A stretch of DNA of 64,000 nt from CAZUAQ01 sp964618455 (lineage in GTDB: Bacteria; Planctomycetota; Phycisphaerae; UBA1845; PWPN01). Below the pieces are notes generated by a model. That model was not told the origin of the DNA. It made no database searches and was given only the letters and a program-made list of their open reading frames with translations. Location: positions 189,056-253,055 of the forward strand of contig CAZUAQ010000001.1 in the NCBI GenBank assembly GCA_964618455.1, in the 5' to 3' direction. The position numbers and the translations under genes are program-made. Positions 34,870-43,800 of this stretch are shown here, piece by piece. Each line of letters opens with the position of its first letter. The stretch's first letter is position 1.

Positions 34870-37800
34870 ATGAACGTCTGGAAAGGGTTCGCAATGCGAC
34901 GATGGAATGGTGGAATGACGATGAATGATTACGTGCGGGGATGTGCGTTATTCGCGATCGGGCTGGTTGCCGTCTGGGCGGCTCCCGCCTGGGGCGATCC
35001 GACGGACGAAGGCGGACAGGATGAGCGCGAGGTGGCTCAGAACGATGCATCGCCCAGCCGGCCGCGGAACACGGACCGGAGCATGCGTGAATACGGCGAG
35101 CGGAAGGTCCGAGAGGCGGCGGCCGCTTCGGCGACGCAGCCAGGGGACGCGTCGCCGATTCCGCCGAAAGACGATATCAAATCCGAAGCCCAGGACATCG
35201 ACGCGCCCACCGAAGAGGAAGTCGCCGAGCGATTGAAGGCTCTCCGCGAGCGACGCGAGCGCATGGCGAAGGAGGAACGCGCCAAAGAGCAGGAGGAACT
35301 GTCCAAGGAGCCCGCGATCACGCCGCAGGCGGGGCCTGCCTGGACGCAGGGGGGCAAGGGCGGACAACAGACGCCGCCGAATAACGTTGATCCGAACGCG
35401 GGCACGCCGTCCGTGCCACCGAGCCAGCGCGGCAATACGGATCCCGTGAATGCCAAGCCCGGTGAGATCGTGGTGACCGTCGATCCCGAGAAGGGCACGT
35501 TCCAGTCGAGTCAACTCAAGCTCGTCGCGCCGGAGGACCGCCCGTACTTCATTTCCTGGCTCAATACGCCGTTCCAGAAGTGCGCCGAAGATCTCGTGGA
35601 GATGACCAGCCTGTCGATGGTCGGCTTCCATCTCATTCAGCCGAACTCGGTGGGCAACCTCACGCTGCGCACACCGCACGTGATGACGTTCGACGAGATG
35701 CTCACGTTCATCAACTACGTCATCTTCGACAAGAACGTCTGGATCGTCCGCCGCGACGATTATCTCGTCATCCGCAACCTGACCGAGTGGTACCAGCGCA
35801 TCCCGACACGACGGATCTACCAGACCGCCGAGGCATACGAGCAGGCGGATCTGCCCGGGTGGGAGATCGCGACGTTCTACTATGAACCCAAGGCCCTGCC
35901 TTCGGCGCAACTGGCCCAGTCGGTCATGGACACGATTCCGCTGAACGCGCTGCGGGCGACGCTCGTGCCCGATTCCAACCTGATCGAGATCAAGGGATTC
36001 GTCTACTTCCTGGATGAAAAACTCGCCTATCTACGGGGAATCGATGTTAAGCAGCCGCCTCCCGTGGACTGGAAGGAATACAAGCTGGAGCATGCCGCGC
36101 CGGAAACGGCAGCCGATCTGCTCATGACGCTGATGGACATGAGCGGCAGTGCAAAGTCATCGGCATCAGGCGGACGTGTGACGCGCCAGCGAGGTGGCCG
36201 GCCGAATCCGCAGCAGCCGAACGCGCCGGGAAGCGTGGGGGAAAGCCAGGAAGATGCGATCGACATCAAGCCGATCAACTCGCGCAACAGCCTGCTGATC
36301 CGCGCCAGCGAAGTCAATCATACGAAGATCGCGGAGTACATCGAGAAGTACATCGATATCAAGAGCGACGATGAATTGCCGGTCGAAATCATCAAGATGA
36401 AATTCGCCGATCCCGGCGAACTGGTCGAACTCATCCAGCCGCTGCTCGGCGAGAAGCAGGAGTACCAGCCGCCCTCCAAGCCGGTGAAGCCGGGCACGCC
36501 TCCTCCGCCGCCGCCGCCGGTCCAGATCCGCACCGTCGGCACCACGGCGGAGATGATTCCGCTGCCCCCTCTGTCCTCGATCCTGGTCAAGGCCAATAAG
36601 CAGGAGATGGCCAAGATCAAGGCGTACATCGAGATGCTCGACATCGATACGGGTGGCGATGAACCCTTCGAGATCGTGACGATGAACTACGCCACCGCCA
36701 GCAACGTGGCCAACATCGTCCGCACGGTCATCTCCGGTCAGCGCAGCCGCAGCCCGCGACGCACCAGCTCGGCCGATTCCTTTACCGCCACGGCGGACAA
36801 CATCAACGACAAGATCATCGTCCTCCAGGGCAGCGAGAAGGAACTGGAGGAAGCCAAGTCGCTGATCGCGCGCCTGGATGTCGATCCGCTGCAGGGCGCG
36901 ATCCAGAAGCTGGTGACCATCGAGAACACCGATCCGCGCGTGATCAGCGAGATCCTCGGCCAGCGCTACGGCAGCAATACGCGGTCGCGCTACAACATCT
37001 CCAGCACGCCGAGCCTGCCGAGCTTCATCCCCGACGACAACTCGTCCACGCTGATGGTGCTCTGCCGGGAGGAAGCGTGGCCGGAGATCGAGCGGCTGAT
37101 CAAGGAACTGGACGAGCGCGCCGAGGTTCAGAACCGCACGCACCTGTACAAGCTGGAGAACGCCAACGTCGCGGACGTTCTTCCCGTGCTGCAGCAGGTG
37201 CTGGGCGATACGAACTCCCGCGCGGTACGCATGCCCCTGCGCAACTACCTGAACACGCCGGAGTTCATCGCCATCGAGGAGACCAATGGTCTTCTGGTCA
37301 GCGGGGACGAGAAGGCGCATCAGAAGGTCAAGGACATGCTGCCGCTGCTGGACGTGAAGGGAACGGTGAACGAGTTCCGGCCGATCGAGCTGGAGAAGGC
37401 CGACGCCGAGTACGTCGCGCAGAAGGTCGAGGAACTCTTCGCGTCCTCGGGATCGTCTTCGCGTTCACCCTATTCGTACCGCCGCACGGGCTATGGCAGT
37501 TCGTCCTCGTCCGGGGCGCAGGTGCGCGTCATCGCCGAGCCGGTGACGAATCGCATCCTGGTGGCGGCGTCGGACGGCGACTTCGCCAAGGCCAAGAGCC
37601 TCGCCGAGAGCATCGACGCCGAGTACATCGCCAAGAAGTACGAGCGGCGGCTCTTCCCGCTGCAGTACGCCGACCCGAACGAGGTCGAGCAGGCGGTGGC
37701 ATCGGTCTTCGAGGCCGAGCAGGTCTCCTCCGGGCGATATGGTTCGCGGTCCAGCACGGTCGATGCGCCACCGACGGTGCGCACGGTCGGTACGGGCAAC

Positions 37801-40800
37801 GGCCTGGTCGTGATCGCCACCGAAGACAAGATGAAAGACATCGAGGAGTTCATCAACGAACTCGACACCGACCGCATGAGCGGCAACGAGATGCGCACGT
37901 ACAAGGTCAAGAGTTCGGATTCCCGGGGCTCGTACGGTCTCGCCCAGACGCTGACGGACATGTACGGGCGAGGGGGCCGTTACGGTCAGAACACCTCCAA
38001 CGTGCGATTCATGGGCGATTACGGCAGTGAACTGCTGATCGTCTCGGCGCCCAAGACGCGCATGCCCGAGATCGACAAGATGGTCAAGGAGATGATCAAG
38101 AGCAAGGAACCGGACGAGATCATCTTCAAGCACTTCGACCTCAAGGAAGCGGACCCGAAGGACATGGCCGAGTTGCTCGAGCCGATCCTGGAGGATCACT
38201 ACGAGGGCGAGCAGGGTTACAGTTCGCGCTGGTACGGCGGCGGCGGCATGGAGCCGCGTGTCGTGGCCCACACGACGGCGCGGAAGATCATGGTGGCCGG
38301 CACGCCGTCGGTCATCGATCTCGCTGAGCGGATGATCGACGAGTTCGACCGCAAGCCCGAGGAATCGGTCACGCAGATGGTGACCCTGGAGAAGATCAAG
38401 GCGGAGGAGATCGCCCCGGTGATCGAGGCCCAACTCTCCGACGGTAGCAGCTCGAGTTCCTCGTATGACCGCTACTCCTACTGGCGGCGCCGCAATCGAT
38501 CGACCATGGCGGAGAAAATCCCGTTCACCGCCACGCCGGTGGAATCGAGCAATTCGCTGATCCTCAAGGGGACTCAGCGGGACGTGGAAGAGGCCATGGA
38601 ACTGGTCATGCAGTTGGACGTCATGGGACGTCCGGACGGCCCGATGGTCCGCGTGTTTTTGCTGGAGTTCGCCGACGTCTACGACACGATCAGCTTCCTC
38701 GAGGACATGCTGGGGATCGGCTACTCGTACGATTCCTTCGGCGGTACGAGCGGCAGCGGTAGCGGATCCGGCGGCAGCGCGGGCAAGATTGTGCTGCGGC
38801 CGGAGTACACCGGCAACCAGCTGATCGTCTCGGCGCCCTTCGAGCGCATGCCGATGATCGAGAGCCTCATCAAGCTTCGCGAGAATCAGGCGGAAATAGA
38901 GCAGATCGAATGGGCCAAGCTGGATCAGGAGGGGGCCGTCGGCCGGGGTAAACCGATCGGCCGTGATGGCAAATTCCTCACCAAAGAATATGACTTGCCC
39001 GAGGATTTCGAAGCCATCGACGAGGTGGTCTCCCAACTGTCCAAAGTGCTGGAGGACTACTACGGGTACATGGACTCGCCCTACGTGAAGAGCTTCCCTT
39101 TCACCAGGAAGATCATCATCGAGGCCAAGCCCGAGCAATTTCAGCAGACGGAAACATTCCTGGCAGACATCATGGAGGACCCGCCGCAGCCGCGCGTCTT
39201 CTACTTCGTCACGCAGGTGGGCGACGGCGTCAGCGCGATGGACGTCGCCTCACAGATGTTCAACATCGCCTCGGCGTCGACCTCGATGAAGGAAGGCCTG
39301 AACATGATGACGATTCCGCGATCGTCGTCAGCGCAGGACGCGATCGGGATCCTCGAACAGAGGGAGATCTTGCACAACACGCCGATCGAGCGTCCCGAAC
39401 CCATGGTCGAGGATAACGAGGCCACGACGAAGCCGGCGGGCTCATCGCTGTTTATCGCCCCGGTCAGCGAACTGGCCGCCATGCATCGCGAACTGGCGAG
39501 CCTGAGCTGGGTCCAGACGGCGGAAGCCGAGCTGGAAGCGAAGTCAGAACCCGACACTGAGCCGAAGGCGGAACCCGCCGTGGCAACGTCTCAACCGGCG
39601 AGCGGGACCGTGGCGGACAACGAATCGGATTCGGCATCACAGTCGACGGAGTCCGCCGCCCCGGCGGTCACGCCTGAGATTCAGCAATCGCGCGACATTC
39701 TCCGCAAAGCTCTTCAAGGTGCACGACAACAAACGCAGATCGTCGTCGACGAGGAGCAGAGGCTCATCATTTGCGGTGGTGTCAAGCGGGCGCAAGATCG
39801 CGAAACAAAGGCGAAGATCGAACACTTACTGGCACAACTTGAAATGAATACGTGTCTCGGTTCATCCCCATGGCCGAGTCTGCCAAGATTGGCCAGATCG
39901 GATCGTATCGAAGCAGGATACATCCCCGCACGCCTGGAGTTCGTGCCTCCCGCAGCACAGCTTGCCGCCATGCAGCGCGAACTGGCGAGCCTGAGTTGGG
40001 TCCAGACGGCGGAAGCCGAACCGGAAGCGGAGCCAAAACCCGACACTGAGCCGAAGGCGGAACCCGCCGTGGCGACGACTCAACCCGCAAGCAGGACGGT
40101 GGCGGACAACGATTCGGAGGCGACATCGAGTTCCATTGAATTATCGCCCACCGTATCGACCACGGAGTCCACCGCCGCAGCGCCGAAGGCCCCGCCCGCC
40201 TCAGCGGTCACGCCCGAAGTTCAGCAATCGCGGGACATTCTCCGCAACGCCCTGAAGGGGGCCCGCCAGCAGACGCAGATCGTCGTCGACGAAGAGAAGG
40301 GACTCATCTACGTCATCGGCAAGGAACCCCAGCTCAAGAGCCTTGATGTGCTGCTGACCGACCTGGTGGACCGGGCCAAGCAGTTGGTGCAGGACGCCGA
40401 GGATGATCGGCCGATCCGCGTCTTCCCGGTCAAGAACGTGGACGTGGCCATCGCCGCCAACATTCTTGAGACGATGTTCAACGAACAGGCCGCCCGGGGT
40501 GGCCGAAAGCAGCCCCAGCAAGCCAAACCTGACGAGAAGAAACCGCAGGAAGGCGAAGAGGGCGAGGAGGAAGGCCCCTCGCGCCGCCGTGAGGAGGAGC
40601 AGGAAGAGCAGCAGAAGGAACTCGAGGCCCAGGCGCGTCAGGCGGGCCAGCGCATCAAGGTCTATCCCGACCCGCGCACGCAGACGCTGATCATCAAGGC
40701 CGACGCGGAGATGTTTCCGCGCGTCGCGGAGCTGCTGCTCAAGATCGACCGTCCGGGCCGCGGGCTGCCCGTGGACATCAAGCTGTTCCGCCTGAAGAAG

Positions 40801-43800
40801 CTCAACGCCTACGAGGTCGAGCAGACGCTCAAGGCGGTGCTGAAGATCGAGGACCCGGAGCGCATGCGCCGCCGCCCGCGCGGCGGACCCAACGCCGACG
40901 CCTCCCAGGCCGCCGACATGATCGAGCGGATGGAAGAGCGCATGCTGGAGATGCAGAAGCTGCAGCAGCAACAGGCCAAAGCCGGCCCGCAGGAGGGTGG
41001 CGAGGATGGCACGCCCGGCGGCCTGAAGCTCAACCCGTCCAAGGACATCTCGATCACGTCCGACTCGACGACGAACACGGTCATCGTCTCGGCGCCCGAG
41101 CAGGGGATGATGCTGGTCGAAGAACTGATCAACGAACTGGAAGCGCAGGAAATCCCGATCCGCATCGAGCTCTTCACGCTGGACAACGCTCCGGCGGAGA
41201 TGGTGGCGGAGGAACTGCAGAAGATCTTCCAGGCCCAGCGCGGTCCGCGCGGGGGCGACCCGGACGGCTTCACGCCCTCGCGCATGGGCGACGTGAAGTT
41301 TGCCGCCAATGCCCGCACGAACACCATCGTCGTTCGGGCCCTGGAGCCGGACATCGAGAAGATCCGCCCGATCGTCAAGGAATTCGATGAGTCGCCGGAT
41401 GAAGGGCTGGTCCAGATCTACACGGTGCAGCGCGCGGATGTGAGTTCCATGGCGCAGTCGCTCACCAGTATCTACGTCGACGACACGCAGACCGGTCCAT
41501 TGGCGGTGCGCATCACCCCCGATGAAGATACCGGTACGCTTCTCGTCCGGGCCCCCGAGGCCAAGCAGATGCTGATCGCCAACAAGATCAAGGAGATCGA
41601 CGAGATCGCCGATACCCGCGCGACGCCGCGTGAGATCCAGTTGACGCTGGCGACCGCGTCGAGCGTGGCGGATAAGCTGACGCAGATTTTCGCCGGGCGT
41701 ACGGCCGGGGCGCTCCGCCGCCAGATTCAGATCGTCGGTGATGACAACAGCAAGATTCTTTTCGTGTCGGCGCCTGACGAGGTCTTCAAGCAGATCGAAG
41801 ACGTGGCGATGCAGCTCGATCAGGATGCGGATCTGGATTTCCGCGTGTACCCGCTCGAATTCGCCTTTGCCGAGGAGGTCCATGCCCGGTTCAGGGAGAT
41901 GATGGCACAGTTGCTCAGCCAGATGGGCGGGGGTGGTGATCTGAACGTGGCGGTCACGCCCGATCCGCGGACCAACTCGCTGATCGTCTCCGGCAGCCCG
42001 AAGATCTTCCTGCTGGTGGAGAAGGTGCTGGCGGATCTCGATGTCGAGCCCGAGGGTTTCTCGGAGATCACGACATCGATGTTCTACCTCCAGAAGGCGA
42101 ACCCCTCTTCACTGGCGAGCACCATCACGAGCCTCTATTCGAGCGCGAAGTTTCCCGGCGGTGTAGCTCCGCCGCGTGCGGTGGCGGTGCCCACTTCGAG
42201 CCTGCTCTACGTCTATGGAACCAAGAAGCAGATTCAGGATATCAAGGCTCAGGTCATCGATCCCTATGAGGAAGCGATTGGTCCTGACGACTTCCTCGTT
42301 GAAGACTACGTCATCCCCGTCCAGCATGCCGACGTCGAGGACGTCGCCAATCGCCTGTCCCGATGGTTCAGTCAGCGATTCGCGAACATGCGGGCCGCCG
42401 GGGCGACGAATATTCATCCCTCGCAGCAGGCGGTTTCCATCATCGCCGACCCCTCCACGAAGTCGCTGCTGATCAGCGCCACCAAGGAAAACAAGGCGCT
42501 GATTGACAAGATGCTCGCCGAATTCGACACGACGGAGGATTACCTCAAGCCGCCGGAGACGGTCCGCCTGGTCAACGCGCGGGCCTCCGACGTGGCCCGA
42601 ACGCTCGATCAGATGATCCGCCGGAGCATGCCCTACGATCGTACGACACGGACTTACCCGGTGACGGTGCAGGCGGACGACGCCTCGAACACGCTGGTCC
42701 TCGCCGGGCGCGAACGCGAGATGACCCAGGTCAAGGAGCTGATCACCCAGCTCGACGTGCCCCAGCCGGAGGATAATCGCGTGGTGCGTTCGTACATGCT
42801 GACCTTCGCCGATCTCGGCTCGGTCCAGACGGCGATCAACACGCAGTTTTCCGACAACGCCAAGCAGCCCATCCAGAACCAGATCTCGCTGACGCCGGAC
42901 TACACCAACAACGTCCTGATGGTGACCGCCTCGGATAAGAATCACGAGAAGATCAAGAACATCATCGACGATCTCGACGACAGCGAGAATGCCCGTATCC
43001 CGGTGATCGAGAATATCGCACTCTTGAATGCGCGAGCTTCCGATGTCGCAACGACGCTGAACGACATTATCCGTCGCACGAAACGCATCGATCGCCGGAC
43101 GCGGACCTACCCCATCACGGTCACGGCGAACAACACGACGAACACGCTGGTCGTCACCGCCTACCAGGAGGAAATGGAGTGGGCGCGGACACTGATCGCC
43201 GACCTCGATGTCGAGCCGACGACCGCTGACGACCGCGTCGTCCGATCCTACGACATCGAATACGTGGACATCGGATCGGTCAACACTGCCATCAATGCGC
43301 GGTTCTCCAACAACGCCAATAAACCGATCCAGGATCAGATCTCGGTGACCCCGGACTACGCCAACAGCAAGTTGATCGTGAGCGCGTCCGCGGAAAACCA
43401 CCAGCGGCTGGCCGAGATCATCGAGGAAGTCGATTCCGAGAACATCGGCAAGACGCCGAGCATCGAAACGATCGAGGTGGTGAACGCGCGTGCCTCCGAC
43501 GTGGCCGGTACGCTGAACGAGCTCATTCGCAGGACGAAGCGTCGCGACCGCAAGACCGGGACCTATCCGATCACGGTGACGGCGGACAACGCCACGAATA
43601 CGCTGGTCGTGACGGCGTATCCCAAGGAGATGGAGGAAGCCAAACAGCTCATCGCCGAGCTGGATGTCGAACGACCCGATGTCGATGATCGCCCGCTGCG
43701 CTCGTACGCATTGCAGTACGCCGACCCGCGTTCGGTACAGACGGCGATCAATGCGCGATTCTCCGACAACGCGATGAAGCCCATCCACGAGCAGGTGACC

